Shown: one piece after another, positions 1 to 7,330 of the stretch
Layout of the letters: the number at the start of each line of letters is the position of its first letter
Position numbering within the stretch: position 1 is the first letter of the stretch
Source: Phycisphaerae bacterium
GTDB lineage: Bacteria > Planctomycetota > Phycisphaerae > Sedimentisphaerales > SG8-4
Direction of reading: 5' to 3'
Assembly: GCA_030613765.1 (NCBI GenBank)
Contig: JAUWLI010000020.1
Coordinates: 1-19,111 of the forward strand
Length of the DNA: 19,111 nt
The notes under the pieces: generated by a model
Databases searched by the model: none
Told to the model about the DNA's origin: nothing
What the model saw: only the letters and a program-made list of their open reading frames with translations
Program-made: the position numbers and the translations under genes

Positions 1-263
1 GCCAGTGTATTGCCCGACGAGCCATCATAGTTTACCAGCCCCGTACCCAGCCAGAATTTGCCCTCTTTGACGCCAATATCCAGTCCGCCCTCGTCATAAA
101 CCCGCAAATCGTTCGCCCGCCGTGCAGCAAGCAATATTCGAGACAGCAATTTTCGAAACTGCAAATAATATGGCGATGTGCCGGTAGGAATATACTCAAC
201 ACCAGTCTCACTGTCAGATTGTATGTTTAACAATTCATTATCAGATGGATACACTTCACTCAT
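1..263 (-). CDS. Partial phage structural protein (5' end; runs off window)
   Basis: Reading the minus strand from an ATG at 263 gives 87 open codons to the window edge, beginning MSEVYPSDNELLNIQSDSE. A Shine-Dalgarno AAGGAGA lies at 269-275, five bases before the ATG, which settles the start. The gene follows the 258-residue tail-type gene by 21 bases in the same orientation, so it is the next cistron of the phage late operon. The visible part has an acidic N-terminus, then a basic patch (residues about 39-52), then a Gly/Asp-rich stretch of the kind seen in phage tail-tip or fibre proteins. I do not recognise a family. Its place in the operon suggests a tail or baseplate component. The gene is real with good confidence; its function is unknown. 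Confidence 0.72.
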   Translation of the reverse strand, partial: MSEVYPSDNELLNIQSDSETGVEYIPTGTSPYYLQFRKLLSRILLAARRANDLRVYDEGGLDIGVKEGKFWLGTGLVNYDGSSGNTL

Positions 264-284
264 AATGCTCTCCTTGCTATCCTC

Positions 285-1061
285 TTACGAGATACCCAAC
301 ACTAATTGGTTCGTTTGCTTATTAAACGAAGAAATGTTTATCTTCTCAGCTGGCCTTGCTGCTGGTGTCACCATGACTTGGCTCGTCTCGCTGCTACCAC
401 TTTCATTGCCCACCTCGTCAGTAACCTTGACGGCAAATTTGTAAACACCAGCTCCCATCACTGGGCTTGTCCACTCTAACGAATCAGCATCAAGACCAAA
501 CTGACCATGACCAAATCCACCCTTTCCAAACCCTACCGCCGCCGCCGAGTCATAACCGAAATCACTAATGCTGAACCTGCTCATACCAAATCCTGCTTTA
601 TCCTGGCGGGCAGGCCAGATTCTAATCGGCGAATCATTGAGCGCCTTGTCATAATCGATTTCACCCGTACCGTTGTCAAAGTAGACTTGAGCAATTGCAC
701 TAATCGGCAAACTCTGACCACGCAGCATACTGATCCTAATCCGGCCGCTCTGTCCAATTGACGATTCAAACTCACTGCTAAAATCAGTCGCTGCTTGTTC
801 AGCCTCGATGGCAAAGACCTCAATCCGAACCGGCGACTCTAAAGAGGTAGGTAACTGAACAATCATTTGCCTTTGCTGACTGTCAACCGTCGCCCCTGCA
901 TATTGGCCGTTGACATACACCTGATAAAACTTATTATCCCAGACCGACCGCCACTTTACTAAAGCTGTCCGTGGGCTTCCAACACACTCACCATCAGCCC
1001 AAATACCACAGGGCAATTCAAACGCCCTTATGTTTTCTATCCCACTACTGATTAGTGCCAT
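285..1061 (-). CDS. Phage tail-associated protein with Ig/FNIII-like C-terminal region
   Basis: This is a 258-residue protein of the phage module. The N-terminal half has alternating beta-strand patterns (VKWRSVWDNKFYQVYVNGQY) typical of a fibronectin-III/Ig-like sandwich. Residues about 165-190 are rich in Gly and Phe (repeats of the form FGxGxFGxGxFG). A second predicted sandwich follows (GVYKFAVKVTDEVGNESG), resembling Ig-like folds on phage tail and capsid surface proteins. Its ATG overlaps the upstream gene's stop codon (TAATG on the minus strand), which implies translational coupling. The Shine-Dalgarno is weak, which fits coupling. No enzymatic motif is visible. A tail, baseplate or decoration protein is the best guess from fold pattern and position; no specific homologue is recognised. 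Confidence 0.7.
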   Translation of the reverse strand: MALISSGIENIRAFELPCGIWADGECVGSPRTALVKWRSVWDNKFYQVYVNGQYAGATVDSQQRQMIVQLPTSLESPVRIEVFAIEAEQAATDFSSEFESSIGQSGRIRISMLRGQSLPISAIAQVYFDNGTGEIDYDKALNDSPIRIWPARQDKAGFGMSRFSISDFGYDSAAAVGFGKGGFGHGQFGLDADSLEWTSPVMGAGVYKFAVKVTDEVGNESGSSETSQVMVTPAARPAEKINISSFNKQTNQLVLGIS

Positions 1062-1438
1062 TATTGCTGAACCTTTAGCTGTGTATAAACGATTTCATAA
1101 TCGATAACTATACCACCACCGCCCGCTCGCTCTTTGCTCACCTTGAAAACATCCATCCGCAGATTTTCAAACTCCTTGCCGCCGCTGGTCATTAGCGTAT
1201 GCGTATTGCCATCCATAAAGGCCGATATTGCGCTGATTCTCTCATCCATTTGCGATCGGCTTTTCGCCCGCAGCACACATTTCTGTCTTATCTTCCTGCT
1301 GCGCCCACCCAGATCAACACTGAGCACGCCGTCCAGTCCCGGCACCGCTCTCTCTATCGAATCGCGGCTAATACTGCCCAATTCAATCTCTAACTGCTGA
1401 CTGCCAAACAAACTTTGCCCATCCAAAGCAGCGCTCAT
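1061..1438 (-). CDS. Small phage tail/baseplate-like protein
   Basis: This protein has 125 residues, starting at an ATG preceded by AAAGGAAAG. It shares one base with the following gene's start. The sequence is mixed alpha/beta: a strand-rich N-terminus (LEIELGSISRDSIERAVPGL), a central basic segment (LGGRSRKIRQKCVLRAKSRS), a helix, and a C-terminal strand pair around a four-Gly run (residues about 110-115). Small proteins of this size and pattern sit between connector and tail genes in many siphovirus-type modules. I do not recognise a precise family; similarity to the N-terminal part of DNA-circularisation or baseplate proteins is only an impression. Operon position is the main support for a structural role. 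Confidence 0.66.
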   Translation of the reverse strand: MSAALDGQSLFGSQQLEIELGSISRDSIERAVPGLDGVLSVDLGGRSRKIRQKCVLRAKSRSQMDERISAISAFMDGNTHTLMTSGGKEFENLRMDVFKVSKERAGGGGIVIDYEIVYTQLKVQQ

Positions 1439-1456
1439 TTGCTTTCCTTTCGCTAA

Positions 1457-2113
1457 CTAATCCCGGACCAACCTTACAAACGCTCCCACTCTGGTGACAT
1501 CTGCTACTCCATCTGAGCCGATGTCAATACTAAGCCGACACCGCTCTTTTGCCCTCTCAAAAAGTTTCTGATAATGCAGACTCTTCTTCCAAAAATTCTC
1601 ATCTTTGGCCTTACTGGCTAACATTGCATATACACTTGAGATGACTCCAAAGACCGATGCCCTTCTTAATACATCTGTATCCAGAACATCATCAGCATCA
1701 TAGATGCTTGCAGGATTGCCCGGCTTAATACCAAAGTGTTCTGTCAACCGAAAACAAACTTCACCAGCCTGTGGCGCGAATGTGCTGACGCGGTAGGATA
1801 TACCTGTAGCAGACGGCGGCGCTACGGCAGCATCATCTGAATCCGACCTGATTACTGAAACGCTAAGCTGTGTCGACGAATCCAAAGAAACTATCTCATA
1901 CGCCCCATCCAGCGAACCATCTGCAGTATGCATATATACAACTCCGCCTGCTGAGACCTGCGCACTTACAAAATCTGCTCCACTTGCAGTAAACGTCGTC
2001 CCGCTGAGCGTTCCGCCTGTCCCTGCCGCCAATACCTGCCCTGAGAGGTGTAATTCTCCGAACAGTACGGGCTCGTATTTCAAAATGTCCACATCGCTTG
2101 AAAAACTAACCAT
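1457..2113 (-). CDS. Head-tail connector-like phage protein
   Basis: This is a 218-residue protein immediately downstream of the capsid gene in transcription order. The start is an ATG preceded by AAAGGGA. Residues about 25-112 form a beta-rich, Gly/Ser/Ala-rich region (LAAGTGGTLSGTTFTASGAD). The C-terminal half is helical, with a basic segment (NFWKKSLHYQKLFERAKERC) and ends in RVGAFVRLVRD. Head completion or adaptor proteins typically follow the major capsid gene and are mainly helical, so the C-terminal half fits that role. The beta-rich part could be an inserted decoration-type domain. The gene is certain; the connector label rests on position and overall shape. Confidence 0.68.
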   Translation of the reverse strand: MVSFSSDVDILKYEPVLFGELHLSGQVLAAGTGGTLSGTTFTASGADFVSAQVSAGGVVYMHTADGSLDGAYEIVSLDSSTQLSVSVIRSDSDDAAVAPPSATGISYRVSTFAPQAGEVCFRLTEHFGIKPGNPASIYDADDVLDTDVLRRASVFGVISSVYAMLASKAKDENFWKKSLHYQKLFERAKERCRLSIDIGSDGVADVTRVGAFVRLVRD

Positions 2114-2140
2114 TTTCTTTTTCCCTTTCTCGTGTAACCG

Positions 2141-2201
2141 GGTCGGTCAGGTGCCCAAAGAATTGTTTCTCCTTTGGGCACCCACACAGGACGCTCCGAC
2201 C
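2141..2201 (-). repeat. Strong two-tier hairpin between capsid and connector genes
   Basis: An 11-bp perfect inverted repeat (GGTGCCCAAAG at 2150-2160, CTTTGGGCACC at 2172-2182) has an 11-base loop. It is enclosed by a second 6-bp repeat (GGTCGG at 2141-2146, CCGACC at 2196-2201). No T-tract follows on the minus strand, so it is not a standard intrinsic terminator. It sits in the 122-base gap of an otherwise tightly packed late operon. It may stabilise or process the abundant capsid mRNA or attenuate read-through. The structure is seen in the sequence; the function is inferred. Confidence 0.6.
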
Positions 2202-2235
2202 TATCAGGATTGCGTCCGATATAGACCCATACTGT

Positions 2236-3390
2236 TTAGCTGATACTTAGATCGCGAATAAGTCCGTGTGCCATTTCGTTCTTGAACTCCAGGGCATATT
2301 CGCCAATCAGCTCGCCGCACTCATAGTCACCACTGCTCGCCAAAGGTTTGAAATGGAAACATCGTCCCGCCAAAGGCAGCACACTAAGCCTCGATGAATC
2401 CAGGAACAAAACTCCGTCCTGTGGTATCCACCTTGAAGTGACAATTCTGCAAATGCCGAAGTCGCTTTCGTAAACACTAACCATATTGGTGAAAGTCGTA
2501 TCGTTCGCCGCGTATGTTCGACTGTCAGCACAGAAATCGTTTATCTTTCGCTTCTGAAAACCACCGACGACAATCAAATCCACATTGCCGTTACTGTTCT
2601 CCCATATCTTCCTGAGCACGTAATTGACCTTGGTCTCATCAAGGCCTGTACCGCTTGGGAAGCCGCTATCGCCTGTATGGAAAACATTCGTTGAGATGTG
2701 CTGAATAATTCCCTTCATCGACCTTCTTACCGAGTTGCTACCTTCGGGATTGCCGGTCGGCTGTCCACCGTTGATAACCGTATTTTCCAGATCGCGAATC
2801 AACTCTCGCAGCCGTTCCTGCTTTTGAAAATCCAGCTCATCAGCCAGACCCAGTTGGCTTGCAGCAATGTCAGTTCCGCTTACTTCAACCGCAGCGGTAA
2901 ATATCTGGGTGTAATTTCCGCATCTGCTTCGATTGGTAAACCTCGCGTCGGGCTTGTTATCACCCTCAAGAGCTGCATTTCCCAGAATGTTAATTACCTG
3001 GTTATCGGCAAGGTCTTCCGATGTAGTGCCCGCATAGCCGCGAACCACTGTCAGCGTATCGCCGTTGATACCGGTAACAAGCATCAGTTCCTCCACTCCT
3101 TCGACCTGAATCTGGTCCCCCACACGGAACCTGCTGCCGTTATCAACGACAAAGTCTGTATCTGCTGCCGGATCAGTAAAGGTGCTGTCGTTGACGGCAT
3201 CCCTATTAGGCAAAAGTTCATCCTCGAGCCATTCGTGATGTGTGCTCGTTGCCTCTCGCATCGGATCCCCCAAAGCATCCAGCAAAGGCGTCTCATAGGG
3301 CGAGATTATCCCGATCAAATCCGATACATCCTCGGCCAATTCCGGCAATGTCGTACCTGCTGAATAAGTTGCTTTTCCTGTAAAAGCCAT
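2236..3390 (-). CDS. Major capsid protein, SU10/DUF5309-like
   Basis: This 384-residue protein forms the phage head shell (HK97-like fold expected). The N-terminal segment (VSDLIGIISPYETPLLDALG, residues 22-41) matches the pattern of SU10-type major capsid proteins, where a Ser-Pro-x-(D/E)-Thr-Pro motif follows the N-arm. Residues 79-122 form the typical beta-rich insertion ending in VVRGYAGT (115-122), a motif shared by that family as RGYGGT or RGYAGT. The rest contains the long helix (LADELDFQKQERLRELIRDL) and a C-terminal beta region. Length is normal. It is preceded by a Shine-Dalgarno AAAGGAGAG. The order scaffold, capsid, connector is canonical. Family assignment is from remembered motifs, not a search. 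Confidence 0.86.
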   Translation of the reverse strand: MAFTGKATYSAGTTLPELAEDVSDLIGIISPYETPLLDALGDPMREATSTHHEWLEDELLPNRDAVNDSTFTDPAADTDFVVDNGSRFRVGDQIQVEGVEELMLVTGINGDTLTVVRGYAGTTSEDLADNQVINILGNAALEGDNKPDARFTNRSRCGNYTQIFTAAVEVSGTDIAASQLGLADELDFQKQERLRELIRDLENTVINGGQPTGNPEGSNSVRRSMKGIIQHISTNVFHTGDSGFPSGTGLDETKVNYVLRKIWENSNGNVDLIVVGGFQKRKINDFCADSRTYAANDTTFTNMVSVYESDFGICRIVTSRWIPQDGVLFLDSSRLSVLPLAGRCFHFKPLASSGDYECGELIGEYALEFKNEMAHGLIRDLSIS

Positions 3391-3443
3391 ATACTTCTCT
3401 CCTTTCGTTGATAACCAGCGAAGTCGCTGGTCACTTTATCCAA

Positions 3444-3968
3444 TCAAATAAAATTCCTTCGCAGTTTCAAATACTCCTGCAAATCTGTCCGATTACCAGT
3501 TGTCGCCGCCTTCTTGGCCGCTCTTTCAAGAACCGTCTGGCTGCCTTCCATTCGCTCCTTAGCCCCTGCAGTCTTTTTCGCCGTCACAGCTCTGCTGGCA
3601 CTTGCAAACAGATATTGTTTTTCCTTTTTCAACTGCCTTATAACACTATCAATATCCGCTTCGGTTTCCCCTTCCATTCTGGCTTTGGCAATCAACACAG
3701 CTGTCTCTAAATCCACAATCCCGGCAGCAGCTAATTCACGAACCAACTTTTGCTCGACCTGGATGTTGCTCAACTGTTCAGCCGTCTTTTTGGCCTCAGC
3801 TTTTGCCTCGGCTAATTGCTCCGCCAAAGCTTCGATTTTTTTCTCGGCACTCTGTGCCCTTTTCCGATAGCGGATGGATTCGGATATCGGAACACGTTTC
3901 AAGTTATCATCGTCGCCGTGTCCCGCTGTGTCTGCTGACAAAATGTCCTGCGCCTCACTCGGGCTCAT
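3444..3968 (-). CDS. Phage scaffold-type coiled-coil protein
   Basis: This is a 174-residue, strongly charged protein. It has an acidic disordered N-terminus (residues 1-24), a long heptad-patterned coiled coil (about 33-80, rich in Ala, Glu and Lys) and a basic Ala-rich C-terminal part (about 125-174). That layout, lying between portal and major capsid genes, is typical of scaffolding proteins that organise procapsid assembly and are later expelled or cleaved. Its ATG overlaps the portal stop (ATGA), and an excellent AGGAGG (3973-3978) lies inside the portal's last codons, giving coupled, high-level translation. No protease motif is seen. The scaffold role follows from position and composition. 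Confidence 0.8.
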   Translation of the reverse strand: MSPSEAQDILSADTAGHGDDDNLKRVPISESIRYRKRAQSAEKKIEALAEQLAEAKAEAKKTAEQLSNIQVEQKLVRELAAAGIVDLETAVLIAKARMEGETEADIDSVIRQLKKEKQYLFASASRAVTAKKTAGAKERMEGSQTVLERAAKKAATTGNRTDLQEYLKLRRNFI

Positions 3969-5521
3969 AAGACCTCCTGATAAGAATTTTCTCTCTCATT
4001 CGTGGTATCGTAACCTAACTCTCTGAGCACCTGCTCTGTTGGAACACCTAATTCTTTTTTGATTTGCGCCTCCTTTAACTTCTCCATCATATTCTCAGGC
4101 AGCGGACTGGGGAAAATAATATCGATCTCTCTATCCGCCTTGCTGGTTTTGTAGATGTTGGCCCTGTCGAGCATCGCCAGAACCATCTGTGCAATTTTTT
4201 TCAGTCCTTCGGCGTAAGTAAATCTCTTTCGTTCATTCTTCGAGAGCATCCCCATAAACGTCAGCCTAAGGGCCACCGCACTTGTAAGATTACCAAGTTT
4301 ATTCTTCAAAACCCCCGCCACCACCGGCGAGACCCCGCTTGTCTTATCCAGTGCCTCTCTAATCTCAGCAATATGCAAATCCTCACTTGGCGTTGCCGCA
4401 TCTCCCCCGAATTCTTCAATAGCCGCCTCCGGATTGTCGGTGCACCACATCCTGCCGGGTGACACCGGCCTGTCCTCAAAGCCCTCTATCCCTTTGCCAA
4501 GATACATCTTAAACGCCTGGAACGTAATTCTGCTTGCCCTGTCGCTCAATCTGGTATTAAGCTCATCCTGTAGCGTTATCAGCGACTCGACATCGCTCAG
4601 GCCCTCATAGTAGTATGGCTGGGCGATGTTCTGGATATGCACCACCGGCAGAAATCCCCACGGCAATTCGCTTTCGGCAACGAGCTGTTTATCTTCATAC
4701 CTCTGCCAGGCTAAGGCCGAAGTAATCTCCGTCACCGCAACCACTTGCCGGCTATCGCTGTTCCTTCTGCTCGGCGACAGCAGTTTCACAAGAAAAGTGT
4801 TTTTCCTGCTCAGGGCGTTTCTCTTCTGGTAAAAGTGCTGCACGTAATATCTGATTTTTTTAAAGTCGTTTTCTTCCAGAACAGGCAGTGCTCTCGGTGC
4901 TTCAATCAGTTCCAGGTCGATTGTCCGTGCCAATTGCAGCACATCTTCAAATGAAGGAGGTTGGGAGGAGGAGGAAATGCTTTCTAAGATCTCGCCACTG
5001 GGCCTGACGAGGCAATCAACGAAACCATAAACACTTCCGAGCACTGCCATATCCTGAAAAAATCCGACAGCGCCGTTAGCCCCAAACACTTCCTTCAATA
5101 TGGATTCTATTTTTGCCTGTTTTTGACTAATCGGCGATTTGGACACAAAACTAACTGGTTTTCCGAACAAAAAATCCACCGCTGCGTTTATTCGCCACGC
5201 GATATCATTTTCAATCACCACTTCTTTTCTCTGCACATCGCGTACCCGCCGTCCACCGAAAACACCTGTATTTGCCGAGTGCACGAACCCGGTTATCCTG
5301 GGAGGCAGCCCATATTCCTGTGCCTGCACATAACATCGCCCCAGCTCGTTTACTTTTCGTACAGAGTCGCCAACACTGTTTACATCCTGCCTGTTGTTTG
5401 CGTAATATTCCCACAGCCTCGAAAAGTGTGTCCGAATATCTACCGAGCGTTCGTCAACGAGCCACTCGACGTAATCGGCCCCGAACTGCTCGTCCTTAAA
5501 GATACAAAGGTCAAATCCCAT
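3965..5521 (-). CDS. Phage portal protein, SPP1 gp6-like
   Basis: This 518-residue protein, close in length to SPP1 gp6, forms the dodecameric DNA-entry ring at the capsid vertex. Family-like features are the N-terminal helix region, a segment with a conserved-looking membrane-fold motif (AVDFLFGKPVSFVSK), the strand-rich middle (YYVQHFYQKRNALSRK), LSDVESLITLQDELNTRLSD in the long-helix region, and KTSGVSPVVAGVLKNKLGN followed by a helix (TSAVALRLTFMGML). The C-terminus ends in a KKELGVPTEQVLRELGYD segment typical of this family. The start has only a weak GGGA ahead, and the words AAATCCCAT are repeated 13 bases apart at 5513-5534, duplicating the start context. Terminase genes normally precede portal; none is present here. 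The portal assignment is confident from pattern and neighbours. Confidence 0.85.
   Translation of the reverse strand: MGFDLCIFKDEQFGADYVEWLVDERSVDIRTHFSRLWEYYANNRQDVNSVGDSVRKVNELGRCYVQAQEYGLPPRITGFVHSANTGVFGGRRVRDVQRKEVVIENDIAWRINAAVDFLFGKPVSFVSKSPISQKQAKIESILKEVFGANGAVGFFQDMAVLGSVYGFVDCLVRPSGEILESISSSSQPPSFEDVLQLARTIDLELIEAPRALPVLEENDFKKIRYYVQHFYQKRNALSRKNTFLVKLLSPSRRNSDSRQVVAVTEITSALAWQRYEDKQLVAESELPWGFLPVVHIQNIAQPYYYEGLSDVESLITLQDELNTRLSDRASRITFQAFKMYLGKGIEGFEDRPVSPGRMWCTDNPEAAIEEFGGDAATPSEDLHIAEIREALDKTSGVSPVVAGVLKNKLGNLTSAVALRLTFMGMLSKNERKRFTYAEGLKKIAQMVLAMLDRANIYKTSKADREIDIIFPSPLPENMMEKLKEAQIKKELGVPTEQVLRELGYDTTNERENSYQEVL
3973..3978 (-). promoter_or_regulatory. Consensus Shine-Dalgarno of the scaffold gene
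   Basis: AGGAGG reads on the minus strand four bases before the ATG at 3968 and lies within the 3' end of the portal gene. It confirms the start of the scaffold gene and the four-base overlap. Confidence 0.8.
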
Positions 5522-6038
5522 AACTAAATCCCATCAATTCAAAACTTACCAAAAAAACAACGTCTCTCTATAAATGCACGAATGTTCACATTTGATACGA
5601 AATTGGGAGTGTTTTTAGATGGCCGGTTTTTTCTAAACCTATGTGAGAAAAGGAATAAAAAAAATTTTACTTTTTTTCAATTTTGTAGTTAGGTATGTGC
5701 GCTTTTGATTGATTTTTCGCAAAATTCTTACCCATCTTAACGCGAAAAATGACCATCTTGCGTGTTACCCTGACAACTGAATCCCGGCAACTGGCAACTG
5801 CTCCCCCAAGGGACCAACGTGCACTTTGGATTGAAATTCGGTGGCCTTCCATACACAATTGGGGTGATTTCAAAAACTATGGACAGAGGTGATATTTACA
5901 TTTACACTAACTACTATCGACAGTGTCGGCTGCCTGTCTTGTTCACCGAATATAACTTAACCAATTGCGTATGCTCAAATATGCCGGCTATGGATAAACA
6001 AAATACACAATTTTGAGCAGTAAAGGAGATCTAAACCA
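5522..6038. other. Non-coding junction between phage module and host genes
   Basis: These 517 bases hold no convincing gene. The stretch 5640-5690 is very AT-rich with long A and T runs. Short open frames in it lack ribosome sites or recognisable protein character. A small palindrome CGACA-G-TGTCG lies at 5918-5928. No tRNA, integrase or obvious attachment-site repeat is visible within the window. It marks the boundary between the divergent phage operon (leftward) and the glycoside hydrolase (rightward), so both promoters should lie here, but no clean -35/-10 pair was found. Confidence 0.6.
6023..6030 (+). promoter_or_regulatory. Ribosome binding site of the glycoside hydrolase gene
   Basis: AAGGAGAT lies eight bases before the ATG at 6039 and fixes the start, which in turn gives a well-formed signal peptide. 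Confidence 0.75.
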
Positions 6039-7292
6039 ATGATTAAACACTATTACATGTCTTTCGCAATCTGTGTAATTTTAGGGATGGCGACGTGCCC
6101 CTGTACGGCAGCGGTTCAATTGCCCCCCCTGACGGTGCCGAACGGCTTCGGCGTCAACATACATTTCAGGGGCCAGCCGCGGGATTTGGATTTAATCAAT
6201 GATGCAGGATTTAAGTTCATCAGGATGGACCTGACATGGGAAGCTGTCGAGAGAGAAAAAGGAGTCTACGAATTCGAGAAATCCGGTTATGATGACCTGA
6301 CAAAAGGATGCTCCAAACGAGGCATACGCATCCTGTATATCCTCGATTACAGCAATCGGCTTTATGAGTCAGACAGGTCCGTCCGTACAGAACAGGGGCG
6401 CAGGGCGTTCGCCGCCTTCGCCGAAGCGGCCGCTGCCAGATATTGCGGCAAAGGAATTCTTTGGGAGATATGGAATGAGTCTAACATAAAGCTGTTTTGG
6501 AGACCTCAACCAAATGTTGACGATTACTGCAAGCTCGTCAAAGCAACAGCAGCCAGACTTAAAAAAGCCGACAATTCCGGCTTGGTCGTCGCTCCGGCTA
6601 CATCGACAATCCCTTTCAAATGGCTTGAGGACTGCTTTAAGAGGGGGCTGCTAAAGTGGATTGACGTCCTCAGTGTCCATCCATACCGTCCCCACCCGCC
6701 CGAAACCGTGATCAAAGACTACGCCCGACTCCGCGAACTCATGAAACGCTACACCCCCGAAGGCAAGAATATTCCCATAATCTCCGGCGAATGGGGCTAC
6801 TCGAACATCAACTGGGACAATACCCGCCTTTCCAATGAGCAGCAGGCCCGGTATCTGGCCAGAGAGTTCTTGATCAACCTATACCAGAAAATCCCCGTCA
6901 GCATCTGGTATGACTGGAAGAACGATGGCACCAATCCCAACGAGAGAGAACATCATTTTGGAACCGTAATGCACGACCTAAAACCCAAGCCGACTTACCT
7001 TGCAGCCAGGACTCTATCCTCTACTCTGGCTGGATTCTCAATCGACAAACGTCTTGACTTGGGCAGCGACGAAGATTTCGCCTTCAAGCTGACCAAGGAA
7101 AAAGCCGAGGCGATAGCAATCTGGACAATAGGCAAAGAACATAAGGTAACATTACCGATAGAAGCCAGTGAAGCGAGAATCATCCACTTCCTTGGGAAGG
7201 AAGAAAAAAGAACTGCCCCTGCCGGGAAAAATGGTGGTTTGAAATTGACTATCTCGCAAAATCCTCAATATTTGCGCATAAAGGGTGGATAA
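6039..7292 (+). CDS. Secreted clan GH-A glycoside hydrolase (GH5/GH39-like)
   Basis: This 417-residue protein has a signal peptide (residues 1-25, cleavage likely after TAA), so it acts outside the cytoplasm. The mature part is a (beta/alpha)8 barrel of the cellulase-like superfamily. FIRMDLTWEAVEREKGVYEF (60-79) is the classic strand-2 motif. WEIWNES (142-148) carries the putative acid/base Glu147 after Asn146. LSVHPY (211-216) follows, and IISGEWGY (247-254) carries the putative nucleophile Glu251. A short beta domain (about 330-415) closes the protein, as in GH39/GH30-like enzymes. It probably cleaves a plant, algal or exopolysaccharide beta-glycoside with retention; the exact substrate cannot be read. 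It is convergent with the PfkB kinase gene, 38 bases away. The family number is uncertain; clan and catalytic residues are well supported. Confidence 0.85.
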   Translation: MIKHYYMSFAICVILGMATCPCTAAVQLPPLTVPNGFGVNIHFRGQPRDLDLINDAGFKFIRMDLTWEAVEREKGVYEFEKSGYDDLTKGCSKRGIRILYILDYSNRLYESDRSVRTEQGRRAFAAFAEAAAARYCGKGILWEIWNESNIKLFWRPQPNVDDYCKLVKATAARLKKADNSGLVVAPATSTIPFKWLEDCFKRGLLKWIDVLSVHPYRPHPPETVIKDYARLRELMKRYTPEGKNIPIISGEWGYSNINWDNTRLSNEQQARYLAREFLINLYQKIPVSIWYDWKNDGTNPNEREHHFGTVMHDLKPKPTYLAARTLSSTLAGFSIDKRLDLGSDEDFAFKLTKEKAEAIAIWTIGKEHKVTLPIEASEARIIHFLGKEEKRTAPAGKNGGLKLTISQNPQYLRIKGG

Positions 7293-7298
7293 TGGTGT

Positions 7299-7314
7299 CC
7301 ACTTTGGCGAGTGG
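7299..7314. repeat. Small hairpin between convergent genes
   Basis: CCACT (7299-7303) and AGTGG (7310-7314) form a 5-bp stem with a 6-base loop in the 38-base gap between the glycoside hydrolase and the convergent kinase. It could help terminate either transcript, but there is no good T-tract on either side, so this is only a weak terminator candidate. Confidence 0.25.
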
Positions 7315-7330
7315 GGCGGGAAAATTGTAA

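Noticed and set aside
2698..3363. 221-residue forward open frame antisense to the capsid gene
   Set aside because: It lies fully inside the well-supported capsid gene on the other strand, has no ribosome site and no recognisable domain; a shadow frame.
5667..6016. Small open frames on both strands of the phage-host junction
   Set aside because: No ribosome sites and no plausible domain; one has a tail encoded by an A/T run.
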